From: Flavobacterium branchiarum
Lineage (GTDB): Bacteria; Bacteroidota; Bacteroidia; Flavobacteriales; Flavobacteriaceae
Length of the DNA stretch: 48,954 bases
Assembly (NCBI RefSeq): GCF_030409845.1
Contig: NZ_JAUFQQ010000004.1
Coordinates: 1-48,954 of the forward strand
Reading direction: 5' to 3'
In this document: positions 9,072 to 18,004 of the stretch, piece by piece
How the letters are laid out: the number at the start of each line of letters is the position of its first letter
Position numbering within the stretch: position 1 is the stretch's first letter
The notes under the pieces: model-generated
What the model saw: the letters and a program-made list of their open reading frames with translations, nothing else
The model's database searches: none
What the model was told of the DNA's origin: nothing
Translations under genes and position numbers: made by a program

Positions 9072-9295
9072 TCAACAACAATTATAAAGACTCTCTAGCA
9101 TATCAAAATGATTTACTACCTTTAACAAAGTATCAAGAGTAACATTTTTACTTCTTCAACTTTTCTAATAGTAAGTCTTGACATTTCTAATACTTGTGCT
9201 AGATCTTCCTGAGTCATATCATATTTTTGACGATATTGCTTACACCATTCGCCAATCTTAAGTTTTACATCTTTAATAGTTATATTGTCTAACAT
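9072..9295 (-). CDS. hipB: HipB-like XRE-family antitoxin (frame broken)
   Basis: Small DNA-binding antitoxin partner of HipA. The chosen start gives MLDNITIKDVKLKIGEWCKQ, followed by the helix-turn-helix (MTQEDLAQVLEMSRLTIRKVEEGKNVTLDTLLKVVNHF) across a one-base change near 9155. The end is at 9072, 43 bases before the hipA start, so the two form an operon. An ATG 33 bases upstream in the same frame is possible, but it would add a hydrophobic tail unlike the family. Length is about 74 residues, normal. The upstream 100 bases are rich in TATA-type palindromic tracts (9296-9395) that may hold its operators. Confidence 0.8.
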
Positions 9296-9410
9296 ATATC
9301 TGTATATTATAATATAAAAATATAGCAAAATTTACACAAAATATATACTTTAATATACTTTTTACACCTCATATATTATTATACATCATATAGATTTCAA
9401 AAAGAGATAC

Positions 9411-9441
9411 CAGTATCACATTTTGAAACAGTTATTTACCC
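9411..9441. repeat. Short direct repeat C, copy 1
   Basis: 31 bases matching 9809-9839 at 26 positions, with the shared core cattttg(a/g)aacag(t/a)tatttacc. It abuts the start of repeat B copy 2. Its role is unknown. Confidence 0.6.
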
Positions 9442-9556
9442 GACTGCTAAAATATTTAGACAACGGTACCGCGGAAATTCTTTCCCTGCCCACAAAGAGA
9501 TTCATAGTAACTATTACAAAATAAGCCATTCCATAACGGAGTGGCTTATTGTTTTT
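9440..9556. repeat. Direct repeat B, copy 2 (right flank of hipBA), with terminator
   Basis: Second copy of 7567-7683. It holds a degraded copy of the last 20 bases of ohrR (cgactgctaaaatatttag), the same 83-base core, and the same hairpin (9520-9550) with a T-tract. It is not next to any gene that it could terminate on the plus strand, which supports duplication around the hipBA insertion. Confidence 0.88.
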
Positions 9557-9854
9557 AGAACAAGGTAAAAATGTACCGAAAGATTAAATTATGTGCTCAG
9601 ATGTATCTGTAACAACTAAGAGAGTCATCATAGAAATAAAATCAGGATTCACGGATCTCCTCCCTCCCTCTATCAACTTTTTCGATATTAAATTCAAAGA
9701 TTGATACCTTCAATTTACGTCATCGCAGAAAAGACTTTTGTTCTTAATACCAACTGATGACATCCGTGTTCCAAATGAAAACTCCACAGTTTTTCAAATC
9801 TCCTAAAACAGTACCTCATTTTGGAACAGATATTTACCTGTTAAAAAAAAGCTA
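9557..9854. other. Gap without a gene; holds short repeat C, copy 2
   Basis: I see no coding frame, tRNA or hairpin terminator in this 300-base stretch. It holds the second copy of short repeat C at 9809-9839, just downstream of the usher-like gene's stop. Confidence 0.5.
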
Positions 9855-12629
9855 CTAATTGGAGAATTTTTTAGTATTGATTTTCTTTTCTTTTACTTTT
9901 ATAACAAACTCGGGTACGATTACAATTTCACCCGCTTTTAGAGTAATGTTATGGCTTGCTTCTTCGCAATATGCATTAGCAGGTAGCGATTTTTCATCAA
10001 TAGTGATTACATAATTACCAATTGAAGAAATGATATGTACTTAACATCATCATCAGTGTATATTTTTTTTACTAACTGATTGTCTTTCATAATGCTAAAA
10101 GAGATACCAGAAGCGCGGTGCTGAAAATCAACCACAGTTGTAGTATTGTAGGTAAAGGAAACTCTTCCTTGCATTTTTCCACTTTGGTGAAGCGGAATCG
10201 AAAGGTTGTGCACATGTCGATCAATTTCAAAAGTAGCATCGTCATAATACCAGCCATCTTGAGTGAATTGCTTTAAATAATAGGTTCGTACGGTACTCTC
10301 TTATAACTTGCCATTCCGTTAGTATTAGTTTGTAGGGCAATTTTATTGATATTAATCATATAATTTGCAGGGTATTTTTCACCAGCATCGTATTTATTAT
10401 TATTGTTAGTATCATAATACACTAGTGCTTTAATGGTACTTTTTTGATCTGGATTCAATGTAGTTTTCTGTAGATTTACTGTTACACCAACTTAAAAGTC
10501 AGGGTATTATTGCTTAGAGATCCTACAGAATAATTGTACCAAGAGGAGTTCAAAAAAACACCAAATGCTTTTGCGTTATACTTGGCATTGATAAAGGCAG
10601 AAGGTGATTTACCATAAACAATATCCTTTATGTAAGAAACTCCCGTGCTCAGGTTTACTTTGTCGTTTGCAAAGTTATTGTTGTAAAATAAAGACATTGT
10701 AAGTTTCATAATTCACACCGTTTCCAGCAATACTAGAAAAAGCATATTCAGATAAATAATAGCTACCTGATTGAAAAGTAGGAATTAATATTAAAATTTC
10801 TATAACTATAATTCGTATTATTTTCATCTGAAACTGATTTTCAGTTTGCATTGGGTACTTCACAACACCAGTTTCAAGTGCTAAAAACGGCTGATTGTCG
10901 CGATGAATTTACTAATCCATGAAAATTGCTCGACAATACGGTTGGCGTACATTTTTTGGTTTGCATTTTTGTCTGAATTTCAAAAAAGCTGATTGTAACT
11001 ATTAGAACTTTCCTCTTGATATTGATACCTAGATTAAGACTGAAATCTCTAAATTTAGGAAAACGGTTTCCTATATCGATTCGATTGTTTGCCGATTTTT
11101 GTTGTGTTTCAAATGAATAGTATTTAGGTGCAAAATCAGAAAGAATAACATTTGCATATAGATTATGTTTTTTAATATTGGTCGAAATATTCTGGCTGCA
11201 ATAGCATATTTCCTCGTCGGTTTCCGGGATAATAATCAGAGCTGTAATAATAATTCCCGTTGATATTGAAGTTATATTTTTCCAGCATAGTTTGTTTCTC
11301 AGCAAAAGAGGTTTTAACGAAATTTGTATTTCATAAACACTCATTGCGCCGTTTACTTTTGCATTCAGTTTCCAATTTGGATTGAAATCATAATTAACAT
11401 CAGTTCCTAGAATATTATGTTTTGCTTTCGAATGGATCATAACGGTACAAGTAACTCGTCGCGATGCATTTCTTGAACTGTTATTAGAGTTAAGCATTCC
11501 TTTGCATAAAAGCCGTAACCATTCTTAGCCAACTATTTTCTTCTATCAAATTATAATTTTGATCAACAAAACCCACTTCAACTTTTTGATTTTTTTCGAA
11601 AGTATGGCATGTATTCGGCACCTCTACCAACAAGAGTCATTTCTAGGAGTTTATTAATATTACCAATCATATATTGATTTCCTTCTTGACGATAGGTTAA
11701 ACTGGTATTTGTCACTAAGGAATTTCAAGCGTATTTGATAAAGCTATTCCCTTGCATAAACAGATACCCGATGGAATATTGACTCCACCAGATCCTTTTA
11801 TTGATAAAAATTCGAGTCCGCCACCAAACCTCCTGTAACTAGAGGTAATTTGGTTTTGTGTTTCTCTAAAAAATAATAAATAAGTCGCTTGTTATTGTTG
11901 CACACTTGCGATATTTTGAACGTCTAACTCGTGTTGCCAAAAATTTCTTTATTGATTTCTAAATCCTGATATGCGTATCGAATAGCTAAGATTGTTTAGC
12001 CAGTTCTCTAGAAGGAAGATAGATGAAGGTAAAGATAGAATCTTTTTTTACAGCGATATCAGCATTCTGTTTCTAGGAATAAATTACCATTTGTTGGATC
12101 TGGAATTTACAAACTAGAGTAATATTTTGCTTGATATTCCCTTTATTACTAACCTTCAATTTTACTTTTACGGTTCATTGTTTGATGATCGGTAAATCGA
12201 GGTTTCTAAGGAAAGTAATGATAAGTGTATTGTTACTTCGATTACTTTTTTGGTACTTTGCTCTGCAAGCAATTTTCCCGAAGAGTCGATTAATTTACAG
12301 ACAATTAGGAAGATCCGGCAACAGCATCATCCTCAACAATAAACTTTAACGGAATGTGGCGTGTTTCATCAGGGGCATTTTCAATTTCCAGACCTTGATA
12401 TCCAACGTTTCTAAAACCTTTAGGTAAGGTAAATAGATCTTTCCATTTATCTTTCTAGTGTTGTATTTTAAACAATATGACCAAACTTAATAAGGATTTC
12501 TTTTTGAAAAGAAGCATTTCGGTCTATCTCCATAGTGACCTTATTTTGAACCTGTTGTGCATTCAAATTGTTTACGAGTATAAACAAAAAAAAAAGATTG
12601 ATAAAAGTTTAAAGTTACAAGAAACGCAT
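9855..12629 (-). CDS. Large secreted surface protein with usher-like features (frame broken)
   Basis: Not firmly recognised. The inferred start (ATG at 12629) leads into a hydrophobic signal segment (FFFLFILVNNLNAQQ). Then come an Ig-like region (VEDDAVAGSS, VKLIDSSGKLLAEQ), a long region of short beta-strand pieces rich in Tyr, Asn and Ser (GNINKLLEMTLVGRGAE, NPNWKLNAKVNGAMSVYE, NYYYSSDYYPGNRRG-like, SWYNYSVGSLSNN), and a C-terminal part. That part holds ALVYYDTNNNNKYDAGEKYP, an SdrD/COG1470-like calcium-motif strand, and a last carboxypeptidase-like domain (GKMQGRVSFTYNT) ending in KKINTKKFSN. About 925 codons in all. The order beta-barrel-like strands then D-N-N-K-Y-D domains resembles fimbrial usher-like proteins (inference). 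More than ten single-base changes break the frame. A 5'-truncated secreted-protein gene lies 4 bases upstream. Confidence 0.5.
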
Positions 12630-12633
12630 CTTT

Positions 12634-12998
12634 TTAAAAGTTTTTGTGGGGTAATCTCATATTGTAAAGTAGTCGAATAATCGTATGATTTGGCATAATC
12701 AAACGCATGTCCTGAGGCAACGTAAAATACTTAATGTCGTAGCGGTAAGACATATATTAGTACTATTATTGGTTTGTACCAAACTTTGATTGGCGGCACT
12801 AAGAACAATTGGAAAAAATTACGCTGATTGGCGTTTGATGTTGACTGTATCTAATGTTAAATTAACAACATCAACAGGAATTGAATTTCCTGTCGCAGAT
12901 TGTAAATTGCTTTGTAGAGATCGTACTTTAATCTGAAATTACTGCCTTTTACCATAAGACCATCAGTATAAGTGACACTCGTTCCGTTACCAAACGTT
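12634..12998 (-). pseudogene. Secreted protein, 5'-truncated, partner of the usher-like gene
   Basis: Only the C-terminal 120 or so codons exist. Readable pieces are FGNGTSVTYTDGLMVKGSNF, NLQSATGNSIPVDVVNLTL, VLSAANQSLVQTNNSTN, YRYDIKYFTLPQ and YDYSTTLQYEITPQK. The Asn/Thr/Ser-rich, strand-forming character fits a secreted surface protein. Its upstream half is missing: at about 12,990 the coding sequence runs straight into the end of the XRE regulator gene. The stop is placed at 12634 by assuming one frame change near the end; without it the frame runs on. Function unknown. Confidence 0.45.
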
Positions 12999-13328
12999 CG
13001 TAAAGTTCGACTACTTTATCGAGGGGATTGAATGTGCAATTATGATTTACTGTTGGTCCGCTATGTATAAGAGAACCTTCATAGTTATTTGAATATTATT
13101 TAAAACCACTTCGTCGCTATAATTTTTAATTGCTTCTGTTGATACACCTAATACTTCAGCAATTGCTTGTAGTTTTTCATCATCTACAAACTCGCTTCCT
13201 TCAATATTAGAAACAGATTGCTGTGTTGTACCAATTGCTATTGCAAGTGCTTCTTGTTTCATCCCTCTAAGCTCTCTGATTCGGCTTATATTTCTTCCAA
13301 TATGTTTTGGTTTTGTTGCTGTGCTCAT
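12949..13328 (-). CDS. XRE-family transcriptional regulator, 3' end replaced
   Basis: Cytoplasmic DNA-binding protein. The clean N-terminal part has a helix-turn-helix (IRELRGMKQEALAIAIGTTQQSVSNIEG) followed by LQAIAEVLGVSTEAIKNYSDEVV. One missing A near 13095 breaks the frame; beyond it the family's usual tail is readable (NHNCTFNPLDKVVELYERLV). Related flavobacterial regulators go on with a charged helix of some 15-20 residues. Here the sequence changes after ...YERLV to TERVSLILMVLW and stops at 12949. The change coincides with the start of the truncated secreted-protein gene, so the true 3' end is lost. Confidence 0.78.
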
Positions 13329-13382
13329 AGTTCAAAGATTTTTAAAATTTTTGAGAAATTACGTGTGTTGTAAAACACAAGC

Positions 13383-13401
13383 TTGTATTTGTGAGATACA
13401 A
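13383..13401. promoter_or_regulatory. Inverted repeat upstream of the XRE gene, possible operator
   Basis: TTGTAT and ATACAA form a perfect 6-bp inverted repeat with a 7-base spacer, 55 bases before the XRE start. Autoregulation of such regulators is common, but nothing in the sequence proves it. Confidence 0.3.
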
Positions 13402-13884
13402 TTTTGAATGTTTCGGTACAATATAATCTATTGTTTAATTGCGATGTGCTAAACAAAAATACAATTTTTCGCACAACTAACATTTAAAAACTAAAATTAT
13501 GAAGATTCTAGAAAAAGCTAACATAAAACAGTTTTTTTCTCAGAAGCTTGCATTACCCAAACTTGTCATTCTTCTGACGAAGGAAGAATCCCATTTAGTA
13601 GCTCGACAATCTTGAAATACTTTGCGTTAGTTTCTTGCGGAGATTCTTCCATCGTCAGAAGTACAAGATTGTGGTTAAAAAAATTTCGAACAAAAGTAAT
13701 GCTTACTACTCCACAGGTTTTCTTATTGATTCTACATAATCGTAACCCTGATTGTAGTGGAAAGCAGTTTGAAATAAAAAAAAGTATTTCTTGACTAAAA
13801 ACAGCGACCAACGGAAGCTCGTTTTTGATCATTAAAAATGCTTTTTTTATGAAAACTCTTGTAACGTAAAGCAGGATTAGTTAC
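13402..13884. other. Region without a convincing gene; contains a 20-bp inverted repeat
   Basis: Two weak frames exist: a 38-codon plus-strand frame at 13499-13615 and an 88-codon minus-strand frame at 13566-13832. Neither matches a family I know, and their overlap is explained by the inverted repeat at 13571-13590 and 13642-13661 (see separate entry). I do not call either as a gene. Confidence 0.45.
13571..13661. repeat. 20-bp inverted repeat with a 51-base loop
   Basis: Arms cttctgacgaaggaagaatc (13571-13590) and gattcttccatcgtcagaag (13642-13661) pair at 19 of 20 positions. There is no T-run, so it is not a simple terminator. Confidence 0.75.
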
Positions 13885-13914
13885 AAAAAAAAAAGCTCCG
13901 ATTTCTCGAAGCTT
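13885..13914 (-). terminator. Rho-independent terminator after the response regulator
   Basis: On the minus strand AAGCTTCGA, a GAAA loop and TCGGAGCTT are followed by a T-run (the A-run at 13885-13894). It lies directly after the response-regulator stop and ends the two-component transcript. Confidence 0.85.
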
Positions 13915-13919
13915 TCTAT

Positions 13920-14634
13920 TTATGCGTTTTCTTTGTTTTTAACAACTAGTCTAAAACCTTCACCGTGAATGTTAAGAATCTCAACATTTTCGTCTGGTTT
14001 AAGATACTTTCTAAGTTTGGCGATATATACATCCATACTTCTTGAAGTAAAGTAATTATCATCTCTCCAGATTTTTGTTAAAGCCAATTCTCTTGGCATT
14101 AAGTCATTTTCATGAAGGATTAACATTTTCAATAATTCGTTTTCTTTTGGAGATAACTTTATTGGCTCTTCATTTTCAAAAGTTAAAAATCTAAGTTTTG
14201 AATTTAAATGAAATTTACCAATGTTAAACTCAAATTGAACTTGTTCTGATTTTGTATCAGATGATTTTCTTTGAATAATCGCTTTGATTTTCATAAGTAA
14301 TACTTCTGAATCAAACGGTTTGTTCAAATAATCATCTGCACCTGCTTTATACCCTTTTAACACATCCTCTTTCATTGATTTTGCAGTTAAAAAGATAATA
14401 GGCACTTCGCTATTTTTCTCTCTGATTTCTTTTGCTAATGTATATCCGTCCTTATATGGCATCATGACATCAAGAATATAAATCGTATACGTCTTTCTTG
14501 AATTTCTCGAAGCCTTCCATTCCGTTTTTTGCTAATGTTACTTCAAAGTCATTTAGCATTAAATAGTCTTTAAGAACTGCACCAAAATTAAGGTCATCTT
14601 CTACTAAAAGAATTCTTTTATTGATATTTTCCAT
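13920..14634 (-). CDS. OmpR/RprY-type response regulator (one frameshift)
   Basis: Transcription factor of a two-component pair. The receiver domain begins MENINKRILLVEDDLNFGAV (the acidic pocket DD) and has the phospho-acceptor Asp in LDVMMPYKDGY, then FLTAKS (Thr switch) and the Lys in NKPFDSE. The C-terminal winged helix has ENELLKMLILHENDLM and RSMDVYIAKLRKYLK. One missing base near 14,485, just at the phospho-acceptor loop, splits the frame. Corrected length is about 238 residues, normal. The start lies 3 bases after the kinase stop. Gene order and sequence resemble Bacteroides RprX/RprY (from memory). The signal is unknown. Confidence 0.92.
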
Positions 14635-14637
14635 ATT

Positions 14638-16221
14638 TTAATTTATTAGTGGTATTTTAATTATGAAGGTACTACCTTTCCCTTTTTCACTTTCAACGTA
14701 GACTTGACCATTATGATCTTCTACGATTCTCTTTACATAAGATAAGCCTAATCCATGTCCTTTAACATTATGTAAATCCCCTGTATGTTCTCGGTAAAAT
14801 TTCTCAAAAACTCTTTTTTGAGCCACTTTACTCATTCCTAAACCGTTATCTTTTACTTTTATAAGAATCATATCTTTTATGTTCTCTGTAAAAATTTCAA
14901 TTTTAGGAATACCTGGTGAATACTTAATTGCATTCTCCAATATATTAACCAAGACATTAGTAAAATGTACTTCATTAATTAATGCCGTTGTTCTAGTAGC
15001 ATTAAAATGATTCGTAACTGTTCCGCCTCTATCTTCAAGAATCAAACTTACGTGCTCTATTGCATCATCGATAATCCCATGGATTTCGGTTGGTTCTTTA
15101 TTAATGTCTAATTCTCTTTTCTCTAATTTAGAGATTCGCAATACATTCTCGACTTGAGCATGCATTCTTTTATTCTCGTCTCGTATCATCTGGAGGTACC
15201 TAAACACCTTCTCTTTATCTTCGATTATCTTAGGATTTTTTATGGCATCCAAAGCCAGATTTATTGTTGCAATTGGAGTCTTAAACTCATGCGTCATATT
15301 GTTTATAAAATCTGTTTTGATTTCAGAAATATGTTTCTGACGAATCAACTGATTTAATGCGCTTGTATATGCAATTATAATAATAAGCGTAAATATTATT
15401 GACAGTATTGTTATACTAACCAATTCTGACAGTAAGAACTTCTTTTTATGAGGAAATGTTACTGATAATTCATATTTGTTATTCCCTTCATTATCAGCAA
15501 AAATTGGTATTGAATAAGTTGATTCCTTATCATATTTAAATCCATCCGATTTAATTTTTGTTGCAATACCGCTGCTGTAAATTCCAAACTCGAATTTAGT
15601 CTTTACTCCATATTCTTCTAATTCCTTTTTTAAGAGTTTTTGCAACTTCTCTTTAGAAATTCTTTCATTAATAGGCATTGCCGAAGCTATGTCCTTAAAG
15701 AATATTTCAAATTGCGCATTATCTAAAACATCTAGATTACCAGATTTTTCAATCTTTACATCTGGAATTAAACTTTGTTGTAAAGACGAATTATCTATAT
15801 TATTGTTATTATAGATTTCTGTTGTACGCTTAGAATTAAAATTTTTAAATCTTTCGTTATTAAATTTCTTATCAAAGAACGATCCATTGATATTATAATC
15901 TTCTGATATAATACTATTAGAATATACAATTGTTTTATTAGTTCTAGGATTTTTCTGAACGTAATAAAATTCTAATAAATCATTTTTCTGGGGAACTTTA
16001 CCCGTACTATCTTTATAATGATTGTATTTATCATAAAAACTATACGCTTCCTGTTGTTGTAATTTATCGGCTACATTCCCAATAACTTGCTTAACATGAA
16101 ATTTAAACTGTTCATCATTATTTTTAAATGAAGAAGTAAACCAATACACTTGAACAAGAATTATCCCAATTAGGGACAAACTCATTAACAAAACAAGAAT
16201 TCTAAAAAACATTTTATTCAT
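14638..16221 (-). CDS. Membrane sensor histidine kinase
   Basis: Inner-membrane kinase, 527 residues, in one clean frame. A first membrane helix lies at about 7-29 and a second at about 266-288. The 235-residue region between them is periplasmic, without a sensor domain known to me. The H-box is NNMTHEFKTPIAT with phospho-His 311, the N-box is NILENAIKYSP (426-436), and the G boxes are KDNGLGMS and GHGLGLSYV. There is no HAMP signature. The stop is 3 bases before the response-regulator start, so the pair is co-translated. The upstream gap to coaE is only 59 bases and has a TAATTTTG box close to the start. Confidence 0.95.
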   Translation of the reverse strand: MNKMFFRILVLLMSLSLIGIILVQVYWFTSSFKNNDEQFKFHVKQVIGNVADKLQQQEAYSFYDKYNHYKDSTGKVPQKNDLLEFYYVQKNPRTNKTIVYSNSIISEDYNINGSFFDKKFNNERFKNFNSKRTTEIYNNNNIDNSSLQQSLIPDVKIEKSGNLDVLDNAQFEIFFKDIASAMPINERISKEKLQKLLKKELEEYGVKTKFEFGIYSSGIATKIKSDGFKYDKESTYSIPIFADNEGNNKYELSVTFPHKKKFLLSELVSITILSIIFTLIIIIAYTSALNQLIRQKHISEIKTDFINNMTHEFKTPIATINLALDAIKNPKIIEDKEKVFRYLQMIRDENKRMHAQVENVLRISKLEKRELDINKEPTEIHGIIDDAIEHVSLILEDRGGTVTNHFNATRTTALINEVHFTNVLVNILENAIKYSPGIPKIEIFTENIKDMILIKVKDNGLGMSKVAQKRVFEKFYREHTGDLHNVKGHGLGLSYVKRIVEDHNGQVYVESEKGKGSTFIIKIPLIN

Positions 16222-16280
16222 CGAAACAAAATTAATATTTTAACAATATACTAAATAATACATTAACCAAATATTAACAT

Positions 16281-16876
16281 TTAAGAGTGATTTTGTTTAA
16301 TATCTAAAATTTTAAGAATTTTAACAACTTCCTGCTTTGCACTTTTAAGACTCAAATTATGAATAACGTAATTACTATTGGCAAAACGTTGCTCGTCGCT
16401 CCATTGCATATTCATTCGTTTTAAAACATGTTCGCGAGTAGTTTTATCGCGATTCATTACTCTCTCAATTCTGGTTTCCTGAGGGGCAGTAACCGTAATT
16501 ATAATATCACATCTTTATAACGACCGCTCTCAAATAAAATTGCTGCTTCGTATATTATATAAGGTTCATTTTTATGTTTTAGCAACCAATTTTCAAAATC
16601 TTTTTTAACTGCAGGGTGAACAATTGCATTAAGCAATGCTAATTTATCTGCATCATTAAAAACAATATCTGCTAATTTGGCTCTATTTAATGTATTATCC
16701 TCAAAAACCTCAGTCCCAAACGTAGCTTTTACAGCTTCAATTATCTCATTAGACTGCATTACTTTTTTAGCCTCATCATCGGCGATATAGACAGGAATTC
16801 CCATTGCTGCAAAAAAGCCCGCTATGGTAGTTTTACCACTTCCAATACCTCCTGTTAAGCCTATAATTTTTGTCAT
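16281..16876 (-). CDS. coaE: Dephospho-CoA kinase (one frameshift)
   Basis: Catalyses the last step of coenzyme A synthesis, phosphorylating dephospho-CoA at the 3'-OH with ATP. The P-loop is near the N-terminus (GLTGGIGSGKTT, residues 6-17). The family motifs VYIADDEAKKVM and NAIVHPAVKKDF, with the lid-region Arg pair further on, are present. The frame breaks at about 16,500 (one missing T after YKD). Beyond it the sequence runs on correctly (ITVTAPQETRIERVMNRDKT) to a stop at 16281. Length is about 198 codons, normal. The enzyme is indispensable, so the break is almost surely a sequence error. The start is 1 base after the glycosyltransferase stop. Confidence 0.95.
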
Positions 16877-16877
16877 A

Positions 16878-17876
16878 TTAAATTTTAAAAAATAATCCAG
16901 GAAAAGCTTCTTGCGGTTTTTTCTTCAAAATAATTATCTTAATAAACGATTCTAAAAAGCCTGTTCCGTATCCATAAAACTGTTTCCACACTGCAATAAC
17001 TGATAAAAAGCCAATTTTCAAATTCTTATTTTGAATAGATGCTACAATAAAAATCATAAAAAAGTAAAGAAAATACAATTGCAAAAAGATGTCAACATTA
17101 AAAATCAACAATATAATTGCAAAAATAAGCCCTAAAATGAAAAATGTTGGGAAGAAAAATGTAAGTTTATTATATTGTGGGTACCAACTGTTAAGTATTG
17201 GTCTTGCTTTTCCAAATTTATTAACCTGAATTGAAAACTTTTCCCAATCGATTCTTCGCTTATGATATACGTAAGCTTTTGAAAAAAGTCTTGTTTCGAA
17301 ACCTAAATTCCATAAACGTATAGATAAATCTGGATCTTCACCAGGATGAATATTTCCAAATCCTTTTGACGCTTCAAATCCTTTACGAGATAATCCCATA
17401 TTAAAACTTCTTGGCTGAAACTTTCCTATTTTCTCAGAACCTCCTCTTATTCCTCCTGTAGTAAGAAATGATGTCATAGCAAAATTAATTGCTTTTTGAA
17501 TATCCGAAAAACTGTCTAAGGCTTTATCAGGACCTCCAAAACAATCTACATAATCTTCTTTCAATGCTTTATCTACTTCAACTAAGTAATTTGGTGGGAT
17601 GATACAATCTGAGTCAAAAATGATAAAATAATCACCTAATGCTTTTCGCATTCCAAAATTCCTAGAATCACCAGGACCAGAATTCTCTTTAAAGTAGTAA
17701 GATATATTTAATTTTTCTTGATATTTTCGAACAATATCATCACATGGTAATGTTGAACCGTCTTCTACAAGTACGACTTCAAAAGGCTCTTTATATTCAG
17801 ATAACACTAAGCTCTCTAAAAGCTCATCAACTTCGTCAGGACGATTATACACAGGTATAATTAAAGAAAACACCAT
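16878..17876 (-). CDS. Family 2 glycosyltransferase with C-terminal membrane segments
   Basis: Membrane-anchored GT-A sugar transferase, 332 residues. SLIIPVYNRPDEVDELLESL is the nucleotide-sugar-binding start, VVLVEDGST the second block, and FDSDC (residues 87-91) the metal-binding DXD-like motif. GEDPDLSIRLWNLGF is the ED-type acceptor/catalytic region. Two hydrophobic stretches near residues 240-285 (FFFPTFFILGLIFAIILL and YFLYFFMIFIV) tie it to the membrane. The donor and acceptor cannot be read from sequence. It is translationally linked to coaE downstream (1-base gap), a pairing that looks like convenience and not pathway logic. Confidence 0.9.
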   Translation of the reverse strand: MVFSLIIPVYNRPDEVDELLESLVLSEYKEPFEVVLVEDGSTLPCDDIVRKYQEKLNISYYFKENSGPGDSRNFGMRKALGDYFIIFDSDCIIPPNYLVEVDKALKEDYVDCFGGPDKALDSFSDIQKAINFAMTSFLTTGGIRGGSEKIGKFQPRSFNMGLSRKGFEASKGFGNIHPGEDPDLSIRLWNLGFETRLFSKAYVYHKRRIDWEKFSIQVNKFGKARPILNSWYPQYNKLTFFFPTFFILGLIFAIILLIFNVDIFLQLYFLYFFMIFIVASIQNKNLKIGFLSVIAVWKQFYGYGTGFLESFIKIIILKKKPQEAFPGLFFKI

Positions 17877-17927
17877 AATTAGGTATGCGGTATTAAGGTA
17901 GTATTTGTTTTAACTGTAAAATTTTAA

Positions 17928-17961
17928 CAAAGATAAGTTATATCCATAAAAAAACCATCAA
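17928..17961 (-). promoter_or_regulatory. Likely promoter of glycosyltransferase-coaE
   Basis: On the minus strand TATCTTTG (17928-17935) fits TAnnTTTG and lies about 50 bases before the start. The nearest upstream TTG is 23 bases away (17959-17961), longer than the usual 19, and falls in the fabV terminator hairpin. Confidence 0.4.
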
Positions 17962-17978
17962 CTTTGGGTTGATGGTTT
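17946..17978 (-). terminator. Rho-independent terminator after fabV
   Basis: An 11-bp perfect stem (AAACCATCAAC and complement, loop of 5) at 17952-17978. Minus-strand reading runs from fabV through it into a T-run (17946-17952). Confidence 0.88.
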
Positions 17979-18004
17979 TAAATAATTATATAAAATTTGT
18001 TGGT

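Noticed and set aside
12131..12680. Plus-strand frames of 67-72 codons within the usher-like locus
   Set aside because: They lie opposite readable pieces of the minus-strand surface protein and have no family-like sequence.
13499..13832. Small frames on both strands (38 and 88 codons) between the XRE gene and the two-component system
   Set aside because: Neither resembles a known family, and their overlap stems from the inverted repeat at 13571-13661.
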